Below are positions 22,305-31,558 of a DNA stretch of 64,000 nt, in pieces. The translations under genes and the position numbers were made by a program. The notes under the pieces were generated by a model that was not told the origin of the DNA, ran no database searches, and worked only from the letters and a program-made list of their open reading frames with translations. The DNA is taken from the NCBI GenBank assembly GCA_016462905.1, contig JAEMSI010000001.1, positions 57,967 to 121,966 on the forward strand. Direction: 5' to 3'. The stretch's first letter is position 1; the number at the start of each line of letters is the position of its first letter. The DNA is from Polynucleobacter sp. (GTDB lineage Bacteria > Pseudomonadota > Gammaproteobacteria > Burkholderiales > Burkholderiaceae).

Positions 22305-24083
22305 TTAAAAAGTACGTTCTTTGGGAGGCACTGAATCGACTGTCAGCGGCTTCATTTGCACTGGCTTGTAATCGAGTTGATTACCATCCCTGTACCAAAG
22401 GGTATGCTTTATCCAGTTGGCATCATCTCGTTTAGGAAAATCGTCATGAAAATGCGCACCGCGACTTTCTTTGCGCGCTGCAGCAGAAATCATCGTGGCA
22501 TTTGCGGCTTCAATTAAATTAGAAACTTCTAAAGCCTCGATGCGGGCAGTATTAAAAATTTGCGATTTATCTTTTAACCAAATATGCTGAGCACGCTCTG
22601 TCAGCTGCGCCATTTTTTGCAGGCCCTCATCTAGCAATGATTGATTACGGAAAACGCCTGCATAGTGCTGCAAGGTAGCGCGTATATCGTTAGCGATGTC
22701 TTGTGCATATTCACCCGAAGTAGAAGCATTTAATTTGCTGATACGTTCCATGGTGAAGTCGCCAGCATCAACTGGTAATGCTTTGTGATCGCGTTGCTTT
22801 AAATGAGTATCAACAATATGGTTTCCGGCAGCACGGCCAAATACTAATAGATCGAGAAGCGAATTCGTTCCTAGCCGATTAGCGCCATGCACCGATACAC
22901 AAGCACATTCACCAATCGCATACAAACCATTGACGATCGAATTCGGATTGCCATTTTTAGGAACAACCACCTGACCGTGAATATTGGTGGGAATGCCGCC
23001 CATTTGATAATGAATCGTAGGAATCACTGGAATCGGCTCTTTAGTGACATCGATATTGGCAAAATTCATACCAATTTCATAGACTGATGGCAAACGCTTC
23101 ATAATGGTTTCGGCGCCAATATGCGTTAAATCCAGCAAAATGTGATCCGCCTTAGGACCGCAGCCTCTGCCTTCTTTAATTTCTTGGTCCATCGCGCGCG
23201 AGATAAAATCGCGCGGCGCCAAATCTTTTAAATGCGGAGCGTAACGCTCCATGAAGCGCTCGCCATCCTTGTTACGTAAAACTGCACCTTCTCCGCGGCA
23301 ACCTTCGGTTAATAAAACACCGGCACCGTAAACTCCGGTGGGATGAAATTGCCAGAATTCCATATCTTCCAAAGGCAATCCTGCCCGCGCGGCAATTCCC
23401 ATACCATCGCCTGTGTTGATGTACGCATTGGTTGAAGCATCCCAAATTCGCCCAGCGCCGCCTGTCGCAATCACAGTAATTTTGGCCTCTAGAATGTAAA
23501 TTTCGCCAGTTTCCATTTCGAGAGCAGTAACTCCAACTACATCACCATCGGCATCGCGAATTAAATCCAAGGCTAGCCACTCGATAAAAAAATGCGTTTT
23601 TGCTAATAAATTGCGTTGGTATAGGGTGTGTAACATCGCGTGACCGGTTCGATCCGCCGCAGCACACGCCCGTTGCACTGGCTTCTCACCATAGTTTGCG
23701 GTATGCCCACCGAAGGGGCGTTGATAAATCGTGCCATCGGGATTGCGATCAAACGGCATCCCAAAATGTTCAAGCTCATATACGACCTTTGGGGCTTCAC
23801 GGCACATAAACTCAATGGCATCTTGATCGCCCAACCAATCAGAGCCTTTAATCGTGTCGTAAAAGTGAAAGTGCCAATTATCTTCGCTCATATTGCCAAG
23901 CGAAGCGCCAATGCCTCCCTGCGCCGCTACCGTATGAGAACGAGTTGGAAAAACTTTAGACAACACCGCTACGCTTAAGCCCGCTTCAGAAAGTTGTAAA
24001 GCAGCGCGCATTCCTGAACCGCCTGCACCAATAATCACCGCATCAAAACGACGTCGTGGCAATTCTTTTTTAATCGCAGTCAT
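22305..24083 (-). CDS. sdhA: Succinate dehydrogenase flavoprotein subunit
   Basis: FAD motif VIIGAGGSGMRAALQLSEAG; SHTVAAQGGIGASLGN. Confidence 0.97.
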   Translation of the reverse strand: MTAIKKELPRRRFDAVIIGAGGSGMRAALQLSEAGLSVAVLSKVFPTRSHTVAAQGGIGASLGNMSEDNWHFHFYDTIKGSDWLGDQDAIEFMCREAPKVVYELEHFGMPFDRNPDGTIYQRPFGGHTANYGEKPVQRACAAADRTGHAMLHTLYQRNLLAKTHFFIEWLALDLIRDADGDVVGVTALEMETGEIYILEAKITVIATGGAGRIWDASTNAYINTGDGMGIAARAGLPLEDMEFWQFHPTGVYGAGVLLTEGCRGEGAVLRNKDGERFMERYAPHLKDLAPRDFISRAMDQEIKEGRGCGPKADHILLDLTHIGAETIMKRLPSVYEIGMNFANIDVTKEPIPVIPTIHYQMGGIPTNIHGQVVVPKNGNPNSIVNGLYAIGECACVSVHGANRLGTNSLLDLLVFGRAAGNHIVDTHLKQRDHKALPVDAGDFTMERISKLNASTSGEYAQDIANDIRATLQHYAGVFRNQSLLDEGLQKMAQLTERAQHIWLKDKSQIFNTARIEALEVSNLIEAANATMISAAARKESRGAHFHDDFPKRDDANWIKHTLWYRDGNQLDYKPVQMKPLTVDSVPPKERTF

Positions 24084-24086
24084 TGC

Positions 24087-24452
24087 TTACACTTTCCATA
24101 AAATTTGAATTGCATAAGCTGCGCATCCAACTAGCCATAACACGGTTAAAACTTGTAAGCCCAAGCGGATCCCAACGGGCTTCACATAATCCATCCAGAT
24201 ATCACGCACGCCAATCCAGGCGTGGTAAAACAAACTCAACCATGCTAGAAGCGTAAGTAGCTTCATCAATTGATTGCTAAATAAGCTAGACCAGCCCTCA
24301 TAACTCGGGTTTCCGCTCACCAAATAAGCCACTAAAAGCACAAGCGTGAACATCAGCATGACCACTGCGGTCACACGCTGAATGATCCATTCCTTTAAGC
24401 CATAATGAGCGCCCACTACTAAGCGATTAGGGCCGATATTTTTTCCAGTCAT
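24087..24452 (-). CDS. sdhD: Succinate dehydrogenase membrane anchor subunit
   Basis: Three TM segments; WIIQRVTAVVM; YHAWIGVRDIWMDYVKP. Confidence 0.88.
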   Translation of the reverse strand: MTGKNIGPNRLVVGAHYGLKEWIIQRVTAVVMLMFTLVLLVAYLVSGNPSYEGWSSLFSNQLMKLLTLLAWLSLFYHAWIGVRDIWMDYVKPVGIRLGLQVLTVLWLVGCAAYAIQILWKV

Positions 24453-24461
24453 CTGCTTTCC

Positions 24462-24863
24462 TTAAAACAACCCAAACATTTTTAAAGCAATCATCGCGCT
24501 TGCACCAAAACCTAAAAGTAAAACCAGAATGGCCGACCGACTCGAATTTGCTTTTTCAACCCCCACTTCTAAATCCAATAAGAGATAGCGAATTCCAGCA
24601 AAAAAATGATGCAAGAAAGACCAGATCAAAATAAGCAATACCAATTTAGCGAGTGGGTTAGAAACAAAACGGGCAAATTGAGCAAAGCTGACCTCCGATG
24701 CCAAGCTTTTATTAAACAGATACAAGATGAATGGCAAAGCCAGAAATAAAAGGGCTCCGCTAATACGGTGCAGGATAGAAACCTTTCCAGCCCAAGGAAG
24801 CCGATAACGAATAAGCTGAGTAATGCCAATATTGCGAAAAACCGGTCTAGGTGCGTTACTCAT
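24462..24863 (-). CDS. sdhC: Succinate dehydrogenase cytochrome b556 subunit
   Basis: SILHRISGALLF heme-b motif; HHFFAGIRYLLLD. Confidence 0.9.
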   Translation of the reverse strand: MSNAPRPVFRNIGITQLIRYRLPWAGKVSILHRISGALLFLALPFILYLFNKSLASEVSFAQFARFVSNPLAKLVLLILIWSFLHHFFAGIRYLLLDLEVGVEKANSSRSAILVLLLGFGASAMIALKMFGLF

Positions 24864-24994
24864 GGCTGGTTGGAACCCAATTTAAAGAAACCCATATTAA
24901 TAATTGTTGTGTTGCAACATATTCTATTGGAAACGTCAGGCAAATTGGACATTATTGGAAAAAAAATTAAGGATTCGATCAATTCAAGGCTTTT

Positions 24995-25723
24995 TTAACT
25001 GAGCAAATTAGCATAATGTTGCTGGCTAGTATGGTACTTGGCTAAGCGCAGCTCGACTGGCTTATTGCCATAGGTAAAGGATAAGCGCTCCACTTGCAGT
25101 AAAGCAGTCCCTTGGCTGATGCCTAATCTAGAACTTACATGAAGATCTGCCTCTATCGCTTTGATTTTCTCTTCAGCTCTCACCATATGGGTTGAAAATT
25201 CAGACTCAAAGAAGGCATACAAGGAGGTAGGCCAACGGTTTAACTCGTCAAGACTAATCCCCTTAAAACGACTGCTGAGTAACCAAATCTCCTCCAGTAC
25301 GATAGGCTTACCTTGCGCCAACTGAATCCGTTCAATCTGAATCACGCTATCGCCAGTTTGTATTTTTAGAGCCCGCGCTATCCAGCTTAAGGCTTTGACA
25401 CTTTTGCACGAAAGAAATTGATTTTGTAAAACTAAGGGGGCGTTGGCATCCGAAACTAAGCGGAGAAAACGGTATTCCTTATTGATTTCCTGATGACTGG
25501 CTACATAGGTGCCCTTGCCTTGCCTACGCGTTAATAGGTTATCGGCCGCCAAAGAATCAATTGCCTTGCGAACCGTGCCTTGGCTAACCTGAAAACGGGC
25601 TGCCAAATCCATCTCACTGGGGATTAAATCCCCTGGCTTCCACTCGCCTGACTGCAAACTAGTCATCAACAAATCTTTAATTTGTTGATAAAGGGGGCTA
25701 AATGAAGTAAACGTAGCGGGCAC
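24995..25723 (-). CDS. GntR-family regulator, HutC/UTRA subfamily
   Basis: GntR wHTH LIPSEMDLAARFQVSQGTVRKAIDSLAADNLLTRRQGKGTYVA plus UTRA-like C-terminal domain. Confidence 0.88.
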   Translation of the reverse strand: MPATFTSFSPLYQQIKDLLMTSLQSGEWKPGDLIPSEMDLAARFQVSQGTVRKAIDSLAADNLLTRRQGKGTYVASHQEINKEYRFLRLVSDANAPLVLQNQFLSCKSVKALSWIARALKIQTGDSVIQIERIQLAQGKPIVLEEIWLLSSRFKGISLDELNRWPTSLYAFFESEFSTHMVRAEEKIKAIEADLHVSSRLGISQGTALLQVERLSFTYGNKPVELRLAKYHTSQQHYANLLS

Positions 25724-25750
25724 GATCGGATTTTATAAAGAGTCATTCAA

Positions 25751-25762
25751 TCTTATATAAGA
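25751..25762. promoter_or_regulatory. 12-bp perfect palindrome TCTTATATAAGA, candidate GntR operator in the gntR/mdh divergent region
   Basis: Read directly; 28 bp from gntR start and 61 bp from mdh start. Confidence 0.6.
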
Positions 25763-25822
25763 CATGCGACTAGTGTAAATGTAAACTATTGGGATTCATC
25801 GATCTTTATCAGGAGTTAGTAA

Positions 25823-26812
25823 ATGGCAAAAAGCCCTATGCGTGTAGCGGTGACTGGAGCGGCTGGTCAAATTGGTTATTCCCTGTTATTTCGTATTGCC
25901 AATGGCGACATGCTCGGCAAAGACCAACCCGTGATTCTGCAATTATTAGAAATTCCAGACGAAAAAGCGCAAAAAGCCTTAAAAGGCGTGATGATGGAAA
26001 TTGACGACTGCGCTTTCCCTTTGTTGGCTGGCATGAGTGCGCATAGCGACCCAATGGAAGCCTTTAAAGATATTGACATTGCCTTATTGGTAGGTGCGCG
26101 TCCTCGTGGGCCTGGGATGGAACGCAAAGATTTACTGTCTGCGAATGCGCAAATCTTTACTGCCCAAGGCAAGGCCCTTGATGCTGTTGCCAAACGGACT
26201 GTGAAGGTCTTAGTAGTTGGAAACCCCGCCAACACCAACGCCTATATTGCGATGAAGTCGGCACCCAATTTACCCGCTAAAAACTTCACGGCCATGCTCC
26301 GACTTGATCACAATCGTGCGCTTTCGCAATTGGCAAGCAAAACTAACAAAGCTGTAGCCGATATCGAAAAACTAATCGTTTGGGGTAATCACAGCCCAAC
26401 CATGTACCCCGACTATCGCTTCGCCACAGTCAATGGTCAGTCAGTTAAAGACCTGATTAATGATGCCGCATGGAATAAAGAGGTATTTCTTCCAACCGTT
26501 GGCAAACGAGGCGCGGCCATCATCGATGCGCGTGGCTTATCTTCGGCTGCATCGGCCGCCAACGCTGCAATTGATCATGTGCGCGATTGGATCTTAGGTA
26601 CGAACGGTAAATGGGTCACGATGGGAATCGCTTCACTGGGTCAATACGAGATCCCCAAAGAGGTGATCTACGGCTTTCCCGTGACCTGCCAAAATGGCGA
26701 GTACACTTTGGTTGAAGGTTTAGAAATTGACGCTTTCTCCAGAGAGCGAATGACGCATACATTGAATGAATTACTCGAAGAACAAGCTGGAGTGAAGCAT
26801 TTGTTGATGTAA
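25823..26812 (+). CDS. mdh: Malate dehydrogenase
   Basis: [38 protein letters not shown]. Confidence 0.96.
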   Translation: MAKSPMRVAVTGAAGQIGYSLLFRIANGDMLGKDQPVILQLLEIPDEKAQKALKGVMMEIDDCAFPLLAGMSAHSDPMEAFKDIDIALLVGARPRGPGMERKDLLSANAQIFTAQGKALDAVAKRTVKVLVVGNPANTNAYIAMKSAPNLPAKNFTAMLRLDHNRALSQLASKTNKAVADIEKLIVWGNHSPTMYPDYRFATVNGQSVKDLINDAAWNKEVFLPTVGKRGAAIIDARGLSSAASAANAAIDHVRDWILGTNGKWVTMGIASLGQYEIPKEVIYGFPVTCQNGEYTLVEGLEIDAFSRERMTHTLNELLEEQAGVKHLLM

Positions 26813-26853
26813 AACAGTACAAAAATAAAACGCCATTAAAGGGGGTTTGCCAG

Positions 26854-27306
26854 ATGAAACCGATACAGGGTACCGCGACTGTTTTTTGTTTGATGCTAAT
26901 GGCGAGCTCCGTAATGGGCCAACAAAATTCACAAAAAACCAATTCGCTAGCGACTCCAGTTTCATCAGGGAGCGCTTTGGCAGGCACAGAAGTGAATCTC
27001 AACGATGACCTGCATTTATGGACCTGCTCGAACGGAGAAAAGTTTCATACCAAAGGTATCTTTACTAAGATCGCGATGATTCTAAAATCAAAATCCTACG
27101 ACATGCAAAAAGAGATGTCTTTACCTGGAAGTTTGCGATATAAAAATCAAGAGCATGGGTATGATTTAGTCGTATTAGGCTCAAAAGCCATGCTGTTTAA
27201 TGTTAAAACCGGTTCACGTGTTGCCGATGACTGCAAAACAGCGGCTATGAAAGAAGGTAAAGAATCGCACCTGATTCAACAAGCCGATAGCATGATCAAG
27301 AACTAA
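26854..27306 (+). CDS. Small secreted protein with MliC/lysozyme-inhibitor-like pattern
   Basis: Signal peptide; WTCSNGEKF ... SLPGSLRYKNQEHGYDLVVLGSKAMLF ... ADDC resembles the MliC core. Confidence 0.45.
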   Translation: MKPIQGTATVFCLMLMASSVMGQQNSQKTNSLATPVSSGSALAGTEVNLNDDLHLWTCSNGEKFHTKGIFTKIAMILKSKSYDMQKEMSLPGSLRYKNQEHGYDLVVLGSKAMLFNVKTGSRVADDCKTAAMKEGKESHLIQQADSMIKN

Positions 27307-28514
27307 TGAAATAAGGGCTGTTGAGAGGGGGTATCTTCAGGCATTTCGGCGTGAACGATTTCCCCTAGACGGTCTGGAAACAAAGGGGCTCCGCAGTCGT
27401 CGCACAACTCTGGCGCAAATAACATCGCATGCCGAAATACATCTTCCACACCCGATTCATTTAAAGCATCGCAAATTCGTTTTACAAGGCTATCTTCATT
27501 AGACACATCGTTCAGTGCATCGCTAGGCACATTTTCGCGATCGTATAAAGGCCATATAACACCATAAATTACGTCAACAGAACCTTTTAAACTAAATGAA
27601 ATGCGATATTCATCTGCCTGATCTTCACCAAACGCAGCAACCACACAAGACAAACCGGCAGGCGAAAGACTTAAAGTAGTCTCTAAAAAATTGACTGCGG
27701 CGCGAATACTTAAAGGACGAACCTGCTTATCAGCCAAGCGGCAATTGGTGAAGTAAGCCTCGGGAAGTAATAATTCAAACTCACACCCCGGCAACAAAGC
27801 ACCAATCGGTTCTTGCATCGCAGCTTGCCACTCCATCAAACTCACGCCCCGTTCTTGTCGCTGAGGTAACTCAGCCTGCCAGCGAAATAAAGGCTGTGAA
27901 CTAGGCGCCGCAATCACGGCAATAATAAAGCGCGGATCAGCGAGTACGGCGATTGTCTCCGACATATCGCGTAGTTCCAACTTCATTTCACCACCCAACA
28001 CAGCGGCTTTCGCCAAGGTTTCTAAGAGCGTTAAGGTTTGAGTATGCGAATGGGGCATCTGATCAATACTGTAGAGCCAAGGAATAATCGCTAAACGTGT
28101 GCCATCTGCTGCAACTGAACTCTGCAGTGCTGCTGCGGTTGCCTCTATCACTTGGCTTGGTAATGGGCCAGATGGTATTTGGTAGCGCGTGTGAGCCACA
28201 ATGGGCATGGCAATCAATAAACAATCCCAGGCCTGATCTTCATGCTGAATCGTGATTGATTCTGCCAAGGTTTCGGCCGAATCAGCCAACACTTCAAAGG
28301 CAACAGTATTAATTTTGAAGGTTGCGTCTAACGCTAAATCGATGATATTTTGATGATGGCTTTTTAATAAGCGCATTAAACGTGCCCGCAATCGCCCCTC
28401 CCAAAACTGATCCTCAAGCCGACTTCCAGAGGCGGCCAAGGAAATCGAGTCGGCCACCAAACGCTCTGCTTCGGGTGATGAACGTTGGGAAGTTTTGGAA
28501 CGATGAACAGACAT
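27303..28514 (-). CDS. Hypothetical protein, possibly DUF2863 family
   Basis: 403 aa intact ORF; family recalled from length and betaproteobacterial context, not verified. Confidence 0.5.
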   Translation of the reverse strand: MSVHRSKTSQRSSPEAERLVADSISLAASGSRLEDQFWEGRLRARLMRLLKSHHQNIIDLALDATFKINTVAFEVLADSAETLAESITIQHEDQAWDCLLIAMPIVAHTRYQIPSGPLPSQVIEATAAALQSSVAADGTRLAIIPWLYSIDQMPHSHTQTLTLLETLAKAAVLGGEMKLELRDMSETIAVLADPRFIIAVIAAPSSQPLFRWQAELPQRQERGVSLMEWQAAMQEPIGALLPGCEFELLLPEAYFTNCRLADKQVRPLSIRAAVNFLETTLSLSPAGLSCVVAAFGEDQADEYRISFSLKGSVDVIYGVIWPLYDRENVPSDALNDVSNEDSLVKRICDALNESGVEDVFRHAMLFAPELCDDCGAPLFPDRLGEIVHAEMPEDTPSQQPLFH

Positions 28515-28542
28515 AGTCCTGATTCGATTTTAGGAATTTAAA

Positions 28543-29319
28543 TTAACTGGCTTTAGCACGACGAAATACGGGTTGATTTGGTTTTGATTCGCTCGCACTA
28601 TAACGATAGCCCTCAGCTTTAAATTGCTTTAAATCGCGAGGATCGTCAATTCGATTCTCAACTACAAAGCGCGCCATTAAACCCCGCGCTCTTTTGGCGT
28701 AAAACGAGATGATCTTGTATTTACCGTCTTTGGCATCTTGAAATACAGGCGAAATAATCTCATAACCCAAGTCTTTTGTTTGCACTACTTTGAAATATTC
28801 TTCGGAAGCTAAATTTAATAAGACAGGATTTTTTTGTTTAGCTAAAACCTGTTTTAGTGACTTTGTAATTCGGTCACCCCAAAACGCATACAAATCCTTA
28901 CCGCGCACATTCTTCAGTGCCGTGCCCATTTCCAAGCGATAGGGTTGCATTAAATCCAGCGGTTTTAAAGCGCCATACAATCCAGACAAAATCCGCACAT
29001 GATCTTGGGCAAAATCAAGGTCTTTGACAGTTAAGCTACTAGCAGCAAAACCTTCATAAACATCGCCATTAAATGCCAATAAAGCGGGTTTGCTGTTGGA
29101 GCTACTGAACTTGGTCGACCAATCACGAAAGCGCCCCACATTTAAAGCGGCCAATGAATCCGATACACCCATTAGCTTAGCAAGCTGCTGCGGTGATAAT
29201 TTTTTTAAGTCAGCAATTAATTGAGCCGATTCAGTAACAAAATCAGGCAAGGTATGCTTTTTTACCGAACTAGGCGTTTCGTAATCAAGCGATTTGGCGG
29301 GCGAAAGAACAATCAACAT
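28543..29319 (-). CDS. yaaA: Peroxide stress protein YaaA
   Basis: [36 protein letters not shown]. Confidence 0.93.
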   Translation of the reverse strand: MLIVLSPAKSLDYETPSSVKKHTLPDFVTESAQLIADLKKLSPQQLAKLMGVSDSLAALNVGRFRDWSTKFSSSNSKPALLAFNGDVYEGFAASSLTVKDLDFAQDHVRILSGLYGALKPLDLMQPYRLEMGTALKNVRGKDLYAFWGDRITKSLKQVLAKQKNPVLLNLASEEYFKVVQTKDLGYEIISPVFQDAKDGKYKIISFYAKRARGLMARFVVENRIDDPRDLKQFKAEGYRYSASESKPNQPVFRRAKAS

Positions 29320-29374
29320 AGGTCATATTTTTAGCTAAAACCTATTCTACTGACAAAAAATCAACGGCAGAAAA

Positions 29375-30655
29375 TTAAGGCTTTGAGCGTGGATAAAAAC
29401 GTTGAATGAATAAGGCGACAAAGATTCCCAAAAGAATGGCCCATTCCAGCGCAATCGTTAACGTGGCGATGGCAGTAATCACCATCGGCACCCACTCTCT
29501 GGGACCGCTATGAAATTCATGGCGCATTTGTTTAAAGTCAATTAATTTCCAAGCCACCGCCAATAAGCTAGCCGAGATCACTAAATAAGGTAGATATTCA
29601 GCCAGTGGGGCAATAAACAACAAAATAAGAATTAAAAAGACGGTAGCCATAACGCCCGATAAAGGCGTTTGAGCCCCTGCTGCCAAGTTCACGCCCGAAC
29701 GATTAAAAGAACCACTGACGGGGTAGGAAGAAAAAAAGGCGCCCGATAAATTAGCCAAGCCCTGCCCTAAAAATTCTTGATTCGCGTCGAAGCGATCTTT
29801 TGATTTAAGAGCAAGCGCCCGTCCAATCGACATCGCTTCGGTTGAGGCCAACAACACCATAATCAGTGCTGGGCCGAACAAAGAACGCAAGGATTCGAGA
29901 GAAAGGCTTGGCAAAGAAAATGGGGGGAAAGCACTGGGTACTGGCTCGACATAATTAATGCCTAAAAAATCAGGCCAATAGCGCTCTGAAATAAAAACCA
30001 CTACGCTCGCTACCACGATTGAAACCAGCATCGCAGGAATGTAGCGATTAAAACGACGCCATCCACGAATCATCAACAGTGTAAGCAAAATAATCGTGAG
30101 ATTTTCGGGATGCCATTGCTGCTGCCAAATCGACTCGGCTGCGGTCATCCAGGTTTTGTAGACGGATAAGTTTTTAGCCAGCCCAATACCCAACAATTGA
30201 CCGACTTGGCTATTCATAATCAAAATAGCGGCGCCAAAGGTAAAACCAAGAATCACCGAATGCGGGATTAAATCAACCCATTTACCCGCCTTGACCAAAG
30301 CCAAAACGATTTGCAAAATGCCGACTAACAATGTCAAGGTAAGAACTAGGGCAACGTATTCGTTTGATCCTGGCAAAGCCAAAGGCGCAATCAATGCCAT
30401 GGTAGTTAAAGAAATGGCATTAGCCGGGCCGGTCATCATTAAACGACTGGAGCCAAATAAAGCAGCGATCAAGCAAGGCACCATAGCTGCATACAAACCA
30501 TAATGCGGTGGCATCCCTGCCAGCATCGCATAGGCAATCCCCTGCGGCAACACCACTACTGCACCTGTTAAACCTGCAAAAACATCCGCACGGACAACGC
30601 CAGGACGTTTAAATTCTGGCCACCACTGCGCAAAAGGGAAAAAGCGCTTATTCAA
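29375..30655 (-). CDS. SulP-family inorganic anion transporter without a STAS domain
   Basis: DVFAGLTGAVVVLPQGIAYAMLAGMPPHYGLYAAMVP; ends at RFYPRSKP after the last TM. Confidence 0.85.
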   Translation of the reverse strand: MNKRFFPFAQWWPEFKRPGVVRADVFAGLTGAVVVLPQGIAYAMLAGMPPHYGLYAAMVPCLIAALFGSSRLMMTGPANAISLTTMALIAPLALPGSNEYVALVLTLTLLVGILQIVLALVKAGKWVDLIPHSVILGFTFGAAILIMNSQVGQLLGIGLAKNLSVYKTWMTAAESIWQQQWHPENLTIILLTLLMIRGWRRFNRYIPAMLVSIVVASVVVFISERYWPDFLGINYVEPVPSAFPPFSLPSLSLESLRSLFGPALIMVLLASTEAMSIGRALALKSKDRFDANQEFLGQGLANLSGAFFSSYPVSGSFNRSGVNLAAGAQTPLSGVMATVFLILILLFIAPLAEYLPYLVISASLLAVAWKLIDFKQMRHEFHSGPREWVPMVITAIATLTIALEWAILLGIFVALFIQRFYPRSKP

Positions 30656-30793
30656 AGTACGTTTGGAAACTAGTCTCTAATCGGATGAAACAAGGAATTA
30701 AGATCAACATGGCACAATCTGACCACTTAAATTAAGATCAAGAGGTATTGTAGCAATACTTATCAACTGTTAAATAAAATCTGAAGCTTAAAA

Positions 30794-31540
30794 ATGCCTA
30801 AAAAATCCAATCCAAAAACCAAAGCGATGATCGACGTTTATAGCTGGGCCACTCCCAATGGTCACAAAATTCACATCATGATGGAAGAATGCGGCTTCAA
30901 ATTAAATCGTGACTGGCGCGCCATTCCCGTCGACATTGGCAAAGGCGATCAATTTAAACCCGAATTCCTAGCGATCAGTCCCAATAATAAAATTCCTGCG
31001 ATTCTTGATCCCAATGGTCCAGATGGAAAACCCATTCATCTATTTGAATCGGGTGCTATCTTGTTATACCTTGCTAATAAAACAGGAAAATTTTTACCCA
31101 AAACAATTCGCGGCAAGTACGAAACCATGGAATGGCTGATGTTTCAAATGGGCGGTCTAGGACCGATGCTCGGACAAAATCATCACTTTCGTTTATATGC
31201 ACCCGAAAAAATTGAATATGCGGTTAACCGTTACACCAATGAAGCCAAGCGTTTGTATGGAGTCCTAAATGAACGCTTAAGTAAATCAACTTATATTGCT
31301 GGTAATACTTATACGATTGCCGATATAGCGATTTTTCCATGGACACGCGGCTGGGAAAAACAAGGGGTAAATATCAACGACTACCCTGATTTCAAAAAGT
31401 GGTTCGAAAAAATCAATCAGCGCCCTGCTGTCAAGCGGGGTGTTGAGGTTCTTACGGCCCTACGCAAACCCTTGATTGACGACCAAGCAAAAGACATTCT
31501 ATTTGGTAAGGGGCAATACGAAAAATCGAAAAGGAAATAG
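30794..31540 (+). CDS. Glutathione S-transferase (YfcG/YghU-like)
   Basis: SPNNKIPAILDP; FESGAILLYLANKTGKFLP; YTIADIAIFPW. Confidence 0.85.
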   Translation: MPKKSNPKTKAMIDVYSWATPNGHKIHIMMEECGFKLNRDWRAIPVDIGKGDQFKPEFLAISPNNKIPAILDPNGPDGKPIHLFESGAILLYLANKTGKFLPKTIRGKYETMEWLMFQMGGLGPMLGQNHHFRLYAPEKIEYAVNRYTNEAKRLYGVLNERLSKSTYIAGNTYTIADIAIFPWTRGWEKQGVNINDYPDFKKWFEKINQRPAVKRGVEVLTALRKPLIDDQAKDILFGKGQYEKSKRK

Positions 31541-31558
31541 CACTGGAATAATGCGCTC

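Noticed and set aside
23640-23978. 112-aa plus-strand ORF within sdhA
   Set aside because: Antisense to strongly conserved sdhA; no domain.
26616-27002. 128-aa minus-strand ORF across the mdh 3' end and the MliC-like gene
   Set aside because: Antisense to well-supported coding sequence, no signal peptide or domain.
29375-30655. SulP gene as a truncated pseudogene
   Set aside because: The membrane domain is complete with a clean stop, so a STAS-less intact gene is more likely.
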